In this document: positions 25,080 to 34,668 of the stretch, in pieces
Position numbering within the stretch: position 1 is the stretch's first letter
Layout of the letters: each line of letters begins with the position of its first letter
Origin: Acinetobacter calcoaceticus ANC 3811
GTDB lineage: Bacteria; Pseudomonadota; Gammaproteobacteria; Pseudomonadales; Moraxellaceae
Direction of reading: 5' to 3'
Assembly: GCF_000399665.1 (NCBI RefSeq)
Contig: NZ_KB976986.1
Span: 124,001-188,000, forward strand
Length of the DNA stretch: 64,000 nt
Program-made: the position numbers and the translations under genes
The notes under the pieces: model-generated
What the model was told of the DNA's origin: nothing
Databases searched by the model: none
What the model saw: the letters and a program-made list of their open reading frames with translations, nothing else

Positions 25080-25541
25080 TTAAGCTGTCTGAAGAGCTTT
25101 TAAGTCTTCTAGAACTTGTTCTGCATGCCCCGCAGCTTTAACTTTACGGTAGCTTTTAACTAAAGTTTTGTTATGGAAAATGAAAGTAGAGCGTTCAATA
25201 CCCATTACTTTTTTACCGTACATATTTTTTTCTTTAATCACATCGAAGTGCTTACACAGTACTTCTTCTTTATCACTAATCAGATCAATAGTCAGTGCCT
25301 GCTTTTCAGTAAAGTTTTGATGTGCTTTTACTGAGTCACGCGAAACACCGTAAATACGAGTACCTAAAGCTTCAAACTGATCTTTTAGACAAGAAAAACC
25401 AACAGCTTGTGTTGTACATCCTGGAGTTGAATCTTTAGGGTAGAAGTAAATGATTAACCATTCATTTTCGACCTCAGTCAAGTTCACTTCACCTTGCGTT
25501 GTTGGGAACACCTGATTTGGTAATTGGATATTGTCAGTCAT
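25080..25541 (-). CDS. bcp: Peroxiredoxin, Bcp/PrxQ type thiol peroxidase
   Basis: 153 residues. AhpC/TSA fold with the active site FYPKDSTPGCTTQAVGF, peroxidatic Cys42. In E. coli Bcp the resolving Cys sits five residues later; here that place is Val47, and the next Cys is Cys51 (FSCLKDQ). The enzyme reduces peroxides with thioredoxin or another thiol. Cys51 or an external thiol may resolve the intermediate (inference). It is 18 nt downstream of the DPH6-like gene and probably co-transcribed. Confidence 0.92.
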   Translation of the reverse strand: MTDNIQLPNQVFPTTQGEVNLTEVENEWLIIYFYPKDSTPGCTTQAVGFSCLKDQFEALGTRIYGVSRDSVKAHQNFTEKQALTIDLISDKEEVLCKHFDVIKEKNMYGKKVMGIERSTFIFHNKTLVKSYRKVKAAGHAEQVLEDLKALQTA

Positions 25542-25559
25542 TTCTCATCCTTCAAAAAG

Positions 25560-26246
25560 CTAAATTTGATCTAATTCAAGTGGTAAAAAAGCATATTCCT
25601 CATGATAAACAATATCGAGCTTTCTTACAGGAATTGGTTTGTTAAAAATTGGTCCGTCAATCACGGTTGTATGAAATTCACCGCCTTCACCACATGGATC
25701 AATACCACGGTTTTCAAGTTCTTTTATATATTCTAAGGTTAAAGTTTTTCCTAAATCTTCAATTGTCATTCCTAATTTTAAGTTCACTGTCACAAGTACA
25801 CTACGGAAACCAAGATTAATAAACTCTTCAACAACTTCACGATGTGGACGAAGCCACAGAGGCATTCCTAATTTGAGTCCTACCTGTTGAGTTATTCGAT
25901 CATGCCAACACCCATGTTCAGGCATATCTAGGTCACCTGTAACCAGTACCTCAGCACCTTGTTGTTTTGCTTGAATGAGTAATTCAATAAATTTGGCTTC
26001 ATAGTCATTCCAGCTTGAAGAAGCCATGAATACTGGTAGACCAATTGCTTCTGCTTGAGCTTGAATAATATCAAGTGGCATAGCATGTGAACGAGAGCGC
26101 TGGCCTTGTTCTTCTAGCATGACAATGAGTCCACTCACCGTACCAGTTTTCATTGCATGGTAGAGTGCAAGAGAGCTGTCTTTGCCACCACTGAATGAGA
26201 CAATAGAGGTCTTATTTATTGCGTTGGTTTTCCATTGTTCTTGCAT
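25560..26246 (-). CDS. DPH6-like ATP pyrophosphatase (DUF71/PP-loop family)
   Basis: 228 residues. PP-loop SFSGGKDSSLALYHAM near residue 20, then GLIVMLEEQGQRSRSHAMP, VTGDLDMPEH and the C-terminal CGEGGEFHTTVIDGP, the hallmark of the family to which eukaryotic diphthine-ammonia ligase belongs. Bacteria lack diphthamide, so the substrate must be different and is unknown; the chemistry is likely ATP-dependent amide formation. Upstream of bcp in a two-gene unit. Confidence 0.85.
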   Translation of the reverse strand: MQEQWKTNAINKTSIVSFSGGKDSSLALYHAMKTGTVSGLIVMLEEQGQRSRSHAMPLDIIQAQAEAIGLPVFMASSSWNDYEAKFIELLIQAKQQGAEVLVTGDLDMPEHGCWHDRITQQVGLKLGMPLWLRPHREVVEEFINLGFRSVLVTVNLKLGMTIEDLGKTLTLEYIKELENRGIDPCGEGGEFHTTVIDGPIFNKPIPVRKLDIVYHEEYAFLPLELDQI

Positions 26247-26300
26247 GGTTTATTTCAGGTGAATTGTTCAAGTTCGATAAGATCATTTTAACAGAGCTAC

Positions 26301-26331
26301 AAAAAAGCCTGCATAAATGCAGGCTTTTTTG
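26301..26331. terminator. Terminator between the PP-loop gene and the small periplasmic gene
   Basis: AAAAAGCCTGCA / TGCAGGCTTTTT with a TAAA loop, bidirectional. It ends the minus-strand transcript of the 138-residue protein gene (stop at 26346). Confidence 0.92.
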
Positions 26332-26345
26332 GAAAAAATAAAATC

Positions 26346-26762
26346 TTATTTTTTAGGAGCTTGTTGTTGAGCAGCTTTCATTGCATCTTCAGTTAACTTT
26401 TCAAGTTTAGTTGTTAACTGAGGGCCGAAACATGCTTTAAGATCACGGTTTTGTTGTTGTACAAATCCTAGAGAGCTTGGGCTTTTCTTCGCATTGATTG
26501 CACTTTGGATTTCCCATTTTTGTGCTTCAGTCACTTTACCTTGTGCTTCAACTTGGCAGCTACAGAATTTGCTAACTTCAGATGAACTTAGTTTGCCGCC
26601 TTTAGCTGTTTGATCTTTACAAACGTTAACTAATGCACCTTTAACGTTAGTACTTTTATATGCTGCTTGAACTGGGTTTTCGGCAGCATGTGCTGCACCA
26701 GCCATAAGAGCAACTGTTGAAAACAAAGATGAAAGAATAAGATTTGATTTTAACAACTTCAT
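26346..26762 (-). CDS. Periplasmic cysteine-containing protein of unknown function
   Basis: 138 residues with a clear signal peptide (ending AGAAHA/AENP). The mature part is helical, with Cys in VNVCKDQTAKG, FCSCQVEAQGK and LKACFGPQL, four in all, suggesting two disulfides. The tail is Ala/Gln/Lys-rich (MKAAQQQAPKK). It resembles small secreted helical proteins with a Cx(n)CxC pattern, but I do not recognise the family. It lies 16 nt after queC, so may be co-transcribed, without an obvious link to queuosine. Confidence 0.75.
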   Translation of the reverse strand: MKLLKSNLILSSLFSTVALMAGAAHAAENPVQAAYKSTNVKGALVNVCKDQTAKGGKLSSSEVSKFCSCQVEAQGKVTEAQKWEIQSAINAKKSPSSLGFVQQQNRDLKACFGPQLTTKLEKLTEDAMKAAQQQAPKK

Positions 26763-26778
26763 AAATTTTACCTACTTA

Positions 26779-27447
26779 TTACGGTATATAGCGTGTTGGG
26801 TCGGCAACACCGGCCTCGATAAAGCCTTCTTTACGCAAACGGCAACTGTCACATTTGCCACACGCACGTCCTTGAGCATCTGCTTGGTAGCAAGATACCG
26901 TTTGACTATAGTCTACGCCATGTTCAATCCCTAAACGTATAATATTCGCTTTGGATAAATGTAACAGTGGTGTTTCAAACTTAAGTGGTTTTCCTTCTAC
27001 GCCAGCTTTAGTTGCTAAGCGTGCCATATTGGCAAAAGCCTCAATAAATTCAGGACGACAATCAGGATATCCTGAATAATCAACAGCATTGATGCCAATA
27101 ACAATCGCTTCAGCATTAAATACTTCGGCTGCAGCTAGAGCATAAGAGAGGAAAATAGTGTTACGCGCTGGTACATAAGTTACAGGAATACCTTCTTGTA
27201 ACTGTTCTGGTACGGCAATGTTGTGGTCTGTTAATGCAGAGCCACCTAAATTAGCCAAATCAATATTAATTACACGATGTTCAACACCTGTACGTTGAGC
27301 TAATGCTTTTGCTGCATCGAGTTCAGTCGTTGAGCGTTGACCATACATAAAACTAATAGCAATACATTCATAGCGTGCTTGTGCCCAAGCTAGGCAAGTG
27401 GTTGAGTCTAAGCCGCCTGAAAGCAAAACAATGGCACGAGGGCGCAT
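26779..27447 (-). CDS. queC: 7-cyano-7-deazaguanine synthase QueC
   Basis: 222 residues from the ATG at 27447 ([10 protein letters not shown]), with GGAG 6 nt upstream. PP-loop [15 protein letters not shown], substrate loop [14 protein letters not shown], and the zinc site of four cysteines in [19 protein letters not shown]. It converts CDG (7-carboxy-7-deazaguanine) to preQ0 for queuosine in tRNA. It lies 40 nt after queE. queD is not in the window. Confidence 0.97.
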   Translation of the reverse strand: MRPRAIVLLSGGLDSTTCLAWAQARYECIAISFMYGQRSTTELDAAKALAQRTGVEHRVINIDLANLGGSALTDHNIAVPEQLQEGIPVTYVPARNTIFLSYALAAAEVFNAEAIVIGINAVDYSGYPDCRPEFIEAFANMARLATKAGVEGKPLKFETPLLHLSKANIIRLGIEHGVDYSQTVSCYQADAQGRACGKCDSCRLRKEGFIEAGVADPTRYIP

Positions 27448-27487
27448 ATTTTTCTCCATATTCGGAATGATTTATTTTATTGAGTGA

Positions 27488-28198
27488 TTAACGACCTGAT
27501 TCATCATTCCAGAGCAGTTTATGTAACTGAAGTTGGAAGCGAACAAGGAGTTTATCATCAAGTATCCACTGTGCCAGATCACGTGCTAGACGTGGCAGGC
27601 CAACAGCACCTTTTTCAACTGCAAAGGCAGGGGAGAACCAAACGGTACTGACTTTTTTATGCAGTTGATATTTTTCAACTTGCTGCTTTGACCATTCATA
27701 ATCTTCGCGGTTACAAATGACGAATTTAATTTGGTCATGTGCAGTCAAATGGTCAAGATTGCTGATGAGGTTACGATGTTCCTCACCAGAAGTTGGAGTT
27801 TTTAAATCAAGAACTTTAGAAACACGCGAATCTACTTTTGAGACATCGAGCGCGCCACTAGTTTCTAAAGAAACATCAAAGCCAGCTTCACATAGACGTT
27901 GTAATAAAATCAAACAGTTTGGCTGTGCAAGTGGTTCACCACCAGTTACACAAATATAAGGTGTTTGAAATTGGGTAGCTGTTTCAATGATATGTTCAAG
28001 TGAAAAACGTTCACCACCTTCAAAAGAATAAGTGGTATCACAATAGCTACAACGTAATGGACAGCCTGTTAGACGAATAAATACAGTCGGTAGGCCAGAG
28101 GCGTTTGCTTCACCCTGCAACGAGTAAAAAATCTCGGTAATGCGTAAACCGGACGCAGGGTCTGAGACAGGAATTGCAGAGGAACGTAAGGAAGCCAT
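27488..28198 (-). CDS. queE: 7-carboxy-7-deazaguanine synthase QueE
   Basis: 236 residues. Radical SAM enzyme with cluster motif CPLRCSYC (CxxxCxxC) after LPTVFIRLTG. Also ITEIFYSLQGEANASG, the substrate-binding N-terminus, and CVTGGEPLAQPNC, the GGE motif for SAM. It converts 6-carboxytetrahydropterin to CDG, the substrate of QueC. Gene order dapD-queE-queC reads on the minus strand. Confidence 0.96.
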   Translation of the reverse strand: MASLRSSAIPVSDPASGLRITEIFYSLQGEANASGLPTVFIRLTGCPLRCSYCDTTYSFEGGERFSLEHIIETATQFQTPYICVTGGEPLAQPNCLILLQRLCEAGFDVSLETSGALDVSKVDSRVSKVLDLKTPTSGEEHRNLISNLDHLTAHDQIKFVICNREDYEWSKQQVEKYQLHKKVSTVWFSPAFAVEKGAVGLPRLARDLAQWILDDKLLVRFQLQLHKLLWNDESGR

Positions 28199-28276
28199 TC
28201 TAGAAATACCACACTATATAAAAAATAAAATCTCTACGATCAGTGTTGACCGTAGAGATGTTTGATCAAACTGAAA

Positions 28277-29098
28277 TTAGTCAGCGCGTAACAAATCGTT
28301 CAAACTTGTTTTTGCACGTGTTTGCGCATCAACTTTTTTCACAATAATTGCAGCATATAAGCTGTATTTACCATCAGCAGACGGCAGGCTACCTGCTACA
28401 ACAACTGAACCTGCTGGAACGCGACCATAATGGATTTCGCCAGTTGCGCGGTCATAAATTTTAGTTGATTGACCAATGAAAACGCCCATTGAAATGACTG
28501 AGCCTTCTTCAACAATAACGCCTTCAACGATTTCTGAACGCGCACCGATAAAGCAGTTGTCTTCAATAATGGTTGGGTTAGCTTGTAATGGTTCTAAAAC
28601 ACCACCGATACCTACACCACCAGACAAGTGAACATTTTTACCGATTTGAGCACATGAACCTACAGTCGCCCATGTATCAACCATTGTGCCTTCATCTACA
28701 TAAGCACCAATGTTTACATAAGAAGGCATTAACACTACGTTTTTAGCTTGGAAGCTACCACGACGTGCTACAGCAGGAGGAACAACGCGAACGCCTGCTG
28801 CTTTAAATTGCTCTTCAGTCCAACCAGAGAATTTAGTTTCAACTTTATCGTAGAAACGAAGATCACATGACTCGATTGGTTTATTGTCATTAAGTTTAAA
28901 TGATAATAAAACAGCTTTTTTTAACCATTGGTGAACAACCCATTCACCATTGATCTTTTCAGCAACTCGAAGTGTACCGTTATCTAAACCAGCAATTGCT
29001 TCTTCAACAGCTTGGCGGATTTCGCTTGAGCAATCTGCTGCAGTAAAATTTGCGCGGTCTTCAAATGCTTGCTCAATGATCGTAGAAAGCTGAGACAT
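28277..29098 (-). CDS. dapD: Tetrahydrodipicolinate N-succinyltransferase
   Basis: 273 residues, family length. An N-terminal helical domain, then a left-handed beta-helix of hexapeptide repeats ([44 protein letters not shown]) and a C-terminal tail. It transfers succinyl from succinyl-CoA in the lysine/diaminopimelate pathway, feeding peptidoglycan. The 79-nt gap to queE holds no clear terminator. Confidence 0.97.
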   Translation of the reverse strand: MSQLSTIIEQAFEDRANFTAADCSSEIRQAVEEAIAGLDNGTLRVAEKINGEWVVHQWLKKAVLLSFKLNDNKPIESCDLRFYDKVETKFSGWTEEQFKAAGVRVVPPAVARRGSFQAKNVVLMPSYVNIGAYVDEGTMVDTWATVGSCAQIGKNVHLSGGVGIGGVLEPLQANPTIIEDNCFIGARSEIVEGVIVEEGSVISMGVFIGQSTKIYDRATGEIHYGRVPAGSVVVAGSLPSADGKYSLYAAIIVKKVDAQTRAKTSLNDLLRAD

Positions 29099-29392
29099 GA
29101 TCTTCCTTCCTTAAAAAATTTTAAAGATTTTACACTAATTTGTGACAAGAATCTTTGAAAAAACGTGTTACGTTTAATCAAGGACATAAATGAGGTAAAT
29201 GAAATTAAGCTTATTAGATAATCAAGTGTTTTTTACACAAAAATGATTTGAAAATAAAAATTTAACTCAATTTGTATCAAAAAATAACAGAAATCTAGCA
29301 TTTTTTGTATAAAAAAGATTCTATTCTCTCTTTATTATGATTTCAGTCACAAGATGAATAAATTAAAAACAGAGCCTTTTGAGGAGAAAACT

Positions 29393-30121
29393 ATGAAAGC
29401 ATTACGTGTTTTAGTAACAACAACAGCTTTATTCGCTGCTGGTGCTGCAATGGCAGATGAAGCCGTTGTTCATGACAGCTACGCATTTGACAAAAACCAA
29501 TTAATTCCTGTGGGAGTGCGTGCTGAAGTAGGTACTACTGGTTACGGCGGTGCTTTATTGTGGCAAGCAAACCCATATGTAGGTTTGGCACTTGGTTACA
29601 ATGGTGGTGATATCTCTTGGCGTGATGACGTATCTGTAAATGGTACGAAATATGACGTTGACATGGATAATAACAACGTTTATTTAAACGCTGAAATTCG
29701 TCCTTGGGGTGCAAGTACTAACCGTTGGGCTCAAGGCTTATATGTAGCAGCTGGTGCAGCATACCTTGATAATGATTATGACTTAAGCAAACGTTCACAA
29801 GACGGTACTATTAAAGTAAATGGTAATAATTATAACTTTAATGGTTCAGTTGACGGTAAATTAAGTTATAAAAATGATATTGCCCCTTATGTAGGTTTGG
29901 GTTTTGCACCTAAGATCAATAAGAACTGGGGTGTATTTGGTGAGGTTGGTGCATATTACACAGGTAACCCAAGTGTAAATCTTAAATCAAATGGTACATT
30001 TGTTAATGTTAACGGTGCTGACTTTGATAAAGACTTACGTGCAGAAGAAAATAAAATTGCGAATGACGATAAATACCAATGGTTACCAGTTGGTAAAGTT
30101 GGTGTGAACTTCTTCTGGTAA
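29393..30121 (+). CDS. YfaZ-like outer-membrane beta-barrel protein
   Basis: 242 residues from the ATG at 29393, with GGAG 6 nt upstream; the longer frame from 29354 has no SD and would hide the signal peptide (MKALRVLVTTTALFAAGAAMA). The mature protein has alternating amphipathic strands (GALLWQANPYVGLALGYNGG, NNNVYLNAEIRPW, GLYVAAGAAYLDNDYDL, FGEVGAYYTGNPSVNL) and ends in Phe-Trp, as expected for BAM-recognised barrels. The function of the YfaZ family is unknown. About 290 nt of AT-rich upstream DNA separates it from dapD (divergent). Confidence 0.82.
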   Translation: MKALRVLVTTTALFAAGAAMADEAVVHDSYAFDKNQLIPVGVRAEVGTTGYGGALLWQANPYVGLALGYNGGDISWRDDVSVNGTKYDVDMDNNNVYLNAEIRPWGASTNRWAQGLYVAAGAAYLDNDYDLSKRSQDGTIKVNGNNYNFNGSVDGKLSYKNDIAPYVGLGFAPKINKNWGVFGEVGAYYTGNPSVNLKSNGTFVNVNGADFDKDLRAEENKIANDDKYQWLPVGKVGVNFFW

Positions 30122-30128
30122 TAAATAC

Positions 30129-30158
30129 AAAAAAAACGAGCTTCGGCTCGTTTTTTTG
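30129..30158 (+). terminator. YfaZ-like gene terminator
   Basis: CGAGC TTCG GCTCG stem with a UUCG tetraloop, flanked by A7 and T7, 8 nt after the stop. Confidence 0.93.
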
Positions 30159-30170
30159 CTTCTAATAAAA

Positions 30171-30194
30171 TAAAAGAGCTAAAAAGCTCTTTTA
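30171..30194 (-). terminator. cysB terminator
   Basis: TAAAAGAGCT / AGCTCTTTTA with an AAAA loop, a 10-bp stem. On the minus strand it lies 16 nt beyond the cysB stop and is followed by T-rich DNA. It sits back to back with the YfaZ-like gene terminator. Confidence 0.8.
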
Positions 30195-30209
30195 TTTATT
30201 TTTGAATCT

Positions 30210-31133
30210 TTATTCATCTGGGTAAGCAATTTTCTTAAGTGCTTTAATATCGGCATCAGGTGAGCATAAAGAAATAAACTCATAACCATAACCGCGTAGT
30301 AGATGGCCTTTACGAACTGCAATCCATGTCGTATTGACACCAAAAATATCAGTTTTAGTTTGTTTTAAACGATGATCACGTTCTGTGTCATAGGCCACAG
30401 CATTGACAATCCCGACTCCCATGCCTAATTCGACGTAAGTCTTGATAACGTCTGCATCAAGAGCTGACATTACGATATCTGCATCGAGATGGGCTTCTTC
30501 GAAAGCTTTGTCAATTTTAGATCGACCTGTAAAACCACCATGATAAGTAATGAGTGGATAGTCCGCTAAAAGTTCAAGCGTAATCTTATCTGCCTTCACT
30601 AAAGGATGATTTTGCGGTGTGATAATGCTGTGTTGCCATTGGTAGTAAGGAATACTCGCTAGATTGTCTTCAGTCGTTAAAGACTCTGTGGCAATCCCAA
30701 TGTCAGCTTCACCCTGTAAGAGCATTTCTGAAATTTCAACAGGGCTAGCTTGTTGTAAAATCAAATGAACTTTAGGAAATAACTTCTTAAATTGATTAAC
30801 GATCGGAGGTAGCACATAACGTGCCTGAGTATGAGTAGTCGCGATCGTTAATGTGCCTTCATCAACTTTATTAAAGTCGTCTGCAAGGCGTTTAATATTT
30901 TCAGCATCAACCAACATGCGTTCAACGATACCAAGAAGAGATTGTCCTGGTTCTGTTAAACCTAAAAGACGTTTACCTTTACGTATAAAAAGCTGTACAC
31001 CTAGCTCATCTTCTAAATCTTTAATATGTTTACTTACACCCGATTGAGACGTGTAGAGTGCAGCCGATGCTTCGGTTAAGTTAAAGTTTTGGCGTACTGT
31101 TTCTCGGATAATTCTTAATTGTTGAAAGTTCAT
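30210..31133 (-). CDS. cysB: LysR-type regulator of sulfur assimilation CysB
   Basis: 307 residues. The N-terminal winged helix-turn-helix (NLTEASAALYTSQSGVSKHI, LEDELGVQLFIRKGKR) is followed by the CysB substrate-binding domain (TTHTQARYVLPPIVNQF, where Thr residues contact inducer; LITYHGGFTGRSKIDKAFE). CysB senses N-acetylserine or O-acetylserine and activates sulfate uptake and reduction genes. It lies 28 nt after cysA in the same direction, as the last gene of the sulfate permease cluster, implying feedback control. Confidence 0.95.
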   Translation of the reverse strand: MNFQQLRIIRETVRQNFNLTEASAALYTSQSGVSKHIKDLEDELGVQLFIRKGKRLLGLTEPGQSLLGIVERMLVDAENIKRLADDFNKVDEGTLTIATTHTQARYVLPPIVNQFKKLFPKVHLILQQASPVEISEMLLQGEADIGIATESLTTEDNLASIPYYQWQHSIITPQNHPLVKADKITLELLADYPLITYHGGFTGRSKIDKAFEEAHLDADIVMSALDADVIKTYVELGMGVGIVNAVAYDTERDHRLKQTKTDIFGVNTTWIAVRKGHLLRGYGYEFISLCSPDADIKALKKIAYPDE

Positions 31134-31161
31134 TCACACTTTTCCTTACCAAATATATTTC

Positions 31162-32223
31162 TTAAGCAACTTGATCTGCAAATAAGTGCAGTTGAGAGGC
31201 ACTTACCCAAACGGTTTGATTTGGTTTAAACGCATGTAATTTTGCAGCTTCATTGCTTAGAGCAATCTCAATTAAACGTCCATTACGGTCTTGTAATTCC
31301 GCCACAACTTTTCCAGCAATCCAGATTTCACGTACAAAAGTGGCTTCAATGCTATTCGCCTGAGGTTGCGAGTGAATATGTAACTCATCTGGACGGGCAA
31401 AAGCAATCACTTTTCCTTGAGGTGCTTCAACTAACGTTGGTAATTGAATACGGTCATTGCCAATACGGATAATACCGCCTGCGTTTTCGCCTTCAAAGCG
31501 ATTTGCCTGACCTAAGAAATCAAATACAAATGGCGTTGATGGTTTTTCATAAACTTCACGAGGCGAACCGATCTGCTCAACATTACCTTTATTCATTACA
31601 ATAATCTGATCTGCAACTTCAAGTGCTTCTTCCTGATCGTGGGTCACGAAAATTGAAGTGATATGCAATTCGTCATGCAAGTTGCGTAACCAGCGGCGTA
31701 ACTCCTTACGGACTTTAGCATCTAGCGCACCAAATGGTTCATCAAGTAATAATACGCGTGGCTCGACGGCCAAGGCACGGGCCAAAGCAATACGCTGACG
31801 TTGTCCGCCCGAAAGCTGAGCAGGGTAGCGGTCTGCCAAAAATCCAAGTTGAACTAGATCGAGTAAACGAGTAACACGTTTTTTAATTTCAGCTTCTGAG
31901 GGACGTGTTGCACGAGGGCGAACACGTAAACCAAAGGCAATATTGTCAAATACAGTCATATGACGAAATAAAGCATAGTGCTGAAATACAAAGCCGACCT
32001 GACGCTCACGCACGTGTACATTTGTTGCATCTTCACCTTCAAGTAGCACTTGACCACCATCAGCTGATTCTAGACCTGCAATAATTCGAAGTAGAGTTGT
32101 TTTACCGCAACCAGATGGGCCGAGTAGTGCAACCAGTTCACCTTCTGGAAAATCTAGCGAAATATTTTTAAGCGCATGGAATGCACCAAAGTGTTTTTCA
32201 ATATTTTTAACTTGAATACTCAT
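31162..32223 (-). CDS. cysA: Sulfate/thiosulfate ABC transporter ATPase CysA
   Basis: 353 residues. Walker [11 protein letters not shown]-loop [15 protein letters not shown] signature [16 protein letters not shown], Walker [13 protein letters not shown], switch His in [11 protein letters not shown]-terminal TOBE-like domain ([12 protein letters not shown]) follows, typical of CysA. It hydrolyses ATP to drive sulfate import through CysT/CysW. 11 nt after cysW. Confidence 0.97.
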   Translation of the reverse strand: MSIQVKNIEKHFGAFHALKNISLDFPEGELVALLGPSGCGKTTLLRIIAGLESADGGQVLLEGEDATNVHVRERQVGFVFQHYALFRHMTVFDNIAFGLRVRPRATRPSEAEIKKRVTRLLDLVQLGFLADRYPAQLSGGQRQRIALARALAVEPRVLLLDEPFGALDAKVRKELRRWLRNLHDELHITSIFVTHDQEEALEVADQIIVMNKGNVEQIGSPREVYEKPSTPFVFDFLGQANRFEGENAGGIIRIGNDRIQLPTLVEAPQGKVIAFARPDELHIHSQPQANSIEATFVREIWIAGKVVAELQDRNGRLIEIALSNEAAKLHAFKPNQTVWVSASQLHLFADQVA

Positions 32224-32234
32224 GATTTCATTCC

Positions 32235-33119
32235 TTACGAATCAGTTGAATGTGGTTCTGGTTTGTCTTGATGTAGTTCTAACCACGTTTTCAATACCAG
32301 CGTTAATAGGGCTAAAAAAGCAAGTAATGAGGACACTGCAAACGCTGCGCTAAAGGTGTACTCGTTATATAAAATTTCGACATGAAGTGGCAGGGTATTG
32401 GTTTCACCACGGATGTGACCAGAAACCACCGATACTGCACCAAACTCACCCATTGCGCGGGCATTACACAGAATAACGCCGTAAATCAAACCCCATTTAA
32501 TGTTAGGCAGTGTCACTTTCCAAAATGTTTGCCAGCCTGAAGCACCCAATACAATCGCTGCTTCTTCTTCCTCTGTTCCTTGAGCTTCCATCAGTGGAAT
32601 TAACTCACGTGCTACAAAAGGGACGGTAATAAAGATGGTTGCTAAAACAATTCCAGGTACGGCATATAAAACCTTAATATCATGATCCATTAACCAGCCA
32701 CCAAACCAACCTTGTGCACCAAAAATCAATACGATCATTAAACCCGCAATAACAGGTGAAACCGAAAAAGGCATATCGATGATGGTCGTTAAAATTGCTT
32801 TACCTCTAAACTGGAACTTAGAAACAGCCCATGCTGCGGCAACACCAAATACCACATTAATTGGAACAGCAATTGCTGCGGTTAATAAAGTTAATTTCAC
32901 TGCTGATAAAGTATCTGGATCAATCAAAGCCTGAACATAGACTTCAAGTCCTTGTTTAAATGCTTCTACAAATACCAGAATAAGTGGCAACATTAGGCAG
33001 CTTAAGAAGAAAATCAGAGCCACGGTAATGAGTGTGTAACGTACCCAAGTCGGTTCACGTGTTGCATCTCGAGATTGCAATTTAAGCGCGAGTGCATTGC
33101 TGTCAGTATGTAGGTTCAT
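32235..33119 (-). CDS. cysW: Sulfate ABC transporter permease CysW
   Basis: 294 residues from the ATG at 33119, whose ATGA overlaps the cysT stop by 4 nt; a longer frame to 33152 is not needed. Six membrane helices and the cytoplasmic EAA loop [20 protein letters not shown] that contacts CysA. It forms the channel with Cys[21 protein letters not shown] is a typical CysW stretch. Confidence 0.96.
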   Translation of the reverse strand: MNLHTDSNALALKLQSRDATREPTWVRYTLITVALIFFLSCLMLPLILVFVEAFKQGLEVYVQALIDPDTLSAVKLTLLTAAIAVPINVVFGVAAAWAVSKFQFRGKAILTTIIDMPFSVSPVIAGLMIVLIFGAQGWFGGWLMDHDIKVLYAVPGIVLATIFITVPFVARELIPLMEAQGTEEEEAAIVLGASGWQTFWKVTLPNIKWGLIYGVILCNARAMGEFGAVSVVSGHIRGETNTLPLHVEILYNEYTFSAAFAVSSLLAFLALLTLVLKTWLELHQDKPEPHSTDS

Positions 33120-33949
33120 GTGATATTTCTCCCTGTACGACGGTTTGCCCACGCTTGAAGTAAATTAATCGCAAATAAAATAATGAAAGAGAGAACTAAC
33201 ATGACCGCAGCAATTGTTGTTGCACCTGCATAATCATATTCTTCAAGACGTGAAATGATCATGAGCGGAGCAATTTCTGTTTTAAACGGCTGGTTACCTG
33301 CAATAAAAATAACTGAACCATATTCACCGACACCGCGAGCAAATGCTAAAGCAAAGCCTGTGAATAGAGCTGGGAGTAATATCGGTAAAATAATTTTAGT
33401 AATTGTCTGCCAGCGATTTGCGCCAAGTGCGGAAGCTGCTTCTTCAAGTTCATTTTCGATATCACTGAGTACAGGCTGAACTGTTCTTACAATGAATGGA
33501 ATACCAATGAAAACCAATGCTAACGTAATACCGATTGGACTATATGCGACCTGAATGCCTAGGGGCTCTAAATATTGACCAATCCAGCCAGTAGGTGCAT
33601 AGAGTGAGGTTAGTGCAATACCAGCAACTGCGGTTGGAAGAGCAAAAGGTAGATCGACTAATGCATCAACCAGACGTTTTCCGGGAAAGTTGTAACGTAC
33701 AAGGCACCAAGCCAGAAGTAAGCCAAACACAACATTAATAAAGGCTGCTATTAAAGCTGAACTGAAACTGAGTTGAAGTGATTTTAAAATACGTTCAGAG
33801 GTTAAAATTTCCCATAATCCGTCCCATCCAATTCCAAATGATTTGATAAAGACTGCGGCTAATGGAATAAGCACAATAAAAGACACATATGCGAGGGTGA
33901 AGCCCAAAGATAGACCAAACCCAGGCAGCACTCGGGATCGCTGCGACAT
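33116..33949 (-). CDS. cysT: Sulfate ABC transporter permease CysT
   Basis: 277 residues, the same length as E. coli CysU/CysT. Six membrane helices; the EAA loop reads [38 protein letters not shown] is a family signature. Translationally coupled to cysW by an ATGA overlap. About 80 nt separate it from the upstream hydrolase gene. Confidence 0.96.
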   Translation of the reverse strand: MSQRSRVLPGFGLSLGFTLAYVSFIVLIPLAAVFIKSFGIGWDGLWEILTSERILKSLQLSFSSALIAAFINVVFGLLLAWCLVRYNFPGKRLVDALVDLPFALPTAVAGIALTSLYAPTGWIGQYLEPLGIQVAYSPIGITLALVFIGIPFIVRTVQPVLSDIENELEEAASALGANRWQTITKIILPILLPALFTGFALAFARGVGEYGSVIFIAGNQPFKTEIAPLMIISRLEEYDYAGATTIAAVMLVLSFIILFAINLLQAWANRRTGRNIT

Positions 33950-34029
33950 GATATTTCCTCAAAGAGAAAAGCCTGCTGAAACCAGTAAGCGAATAAATAA
34001 AGATAAACGGTGCGATATAAAGCTGAGTA

Positions 34030-34638
34030 TTAAGCAAATTTCAAAGAGAAATGAGTTTTTACCGGGTCGATAGATGAGTGACTACACATCGAATCTTCTG
34101 GAATCAAATAATTTAGCAAATCTGGAAACGGGCCAAACCCTGAGGCAACATTAATATGACCAACTTCACCAAGGTTAACTGGATTTAACTTCCATGATTT
34201 CGCAAGTTGCAAAGCATCAAAAAAGCCGAGCCACGGGTCATTTTCACTAATGAGAAGAGATGTTGGCACATCAATTTTTAATTGATGAAAATACGCTTTG
34301 AAGTCGGTCAAGCTATGACGAGCAAACCCTGCTTCCCCAAAGCGTGCTGGATTTGCTGGAGCGACCAAAATAAGTTTCTTAACTCGGTTTTTTAACTCTG
34401 GATGTTCAGCTAGAGCAGCAACACTTGTTAAGCAACCAAAGCTATGCGCAACAATTTGTACAGGAGCTGGGGCTGCTTGAACCGTTTTAACGAATTGCTC
34501 GATCCATTCACTTAGTACAGGTCTATCCCAGTTTTTTTGCTCAACACGAGAACTAGACACGAGTTTACGCTGCAACCAAGATTGCCAATGCTGATGTTCA
34601 CTTCCACCTACACCAGGAACAATTACAGTATGAATCAT
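34030..34638 (-). CDS. RBBP9/YdeN-type alpha/beta hydrolase in the sulfate cluster
   Basis: 202 residues. Serine hydrolase fold: N-terminal VIVPGVGGSEHQHWQSWL, nucleophile Ser in IVAHSFGCLTS, Asp in LISENDPWLGFFDA and His in LGEVGHINVASGFG complete the triad. RBBP9/YdeN relatives are small hydrolases of mostly unknown substrate. It sits between sbp and cysT in the same direction, 30 nt after sbp, so it should be expressed under sulfur limitation. A role in releasing sulfur from organic compounds is a possible inference only. Confidence 0.85.
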   Translation of the reverse strand: MIHTVIVPGVGGSEHQHWQSWLQRKLVSSSRVEQKNWDRPVLSEWIEQFVKTVQAAPAPVQIVAHSFGCLTSVAALAEHPELKNRVKKLILVAPANPARFGEAGFARHSLTDFKAYFHQLKIDVPTSLLISENDPWLGFFDALQLAKSWKLNPVNLGEVGHINVASGFGPFPDLLNYLIPEDSMCSHSSIDPVKTHFSLKFA

Positions 34639-34668
34639 GTCTGTTCTCCTTATCTTTAGTACAAAGAA

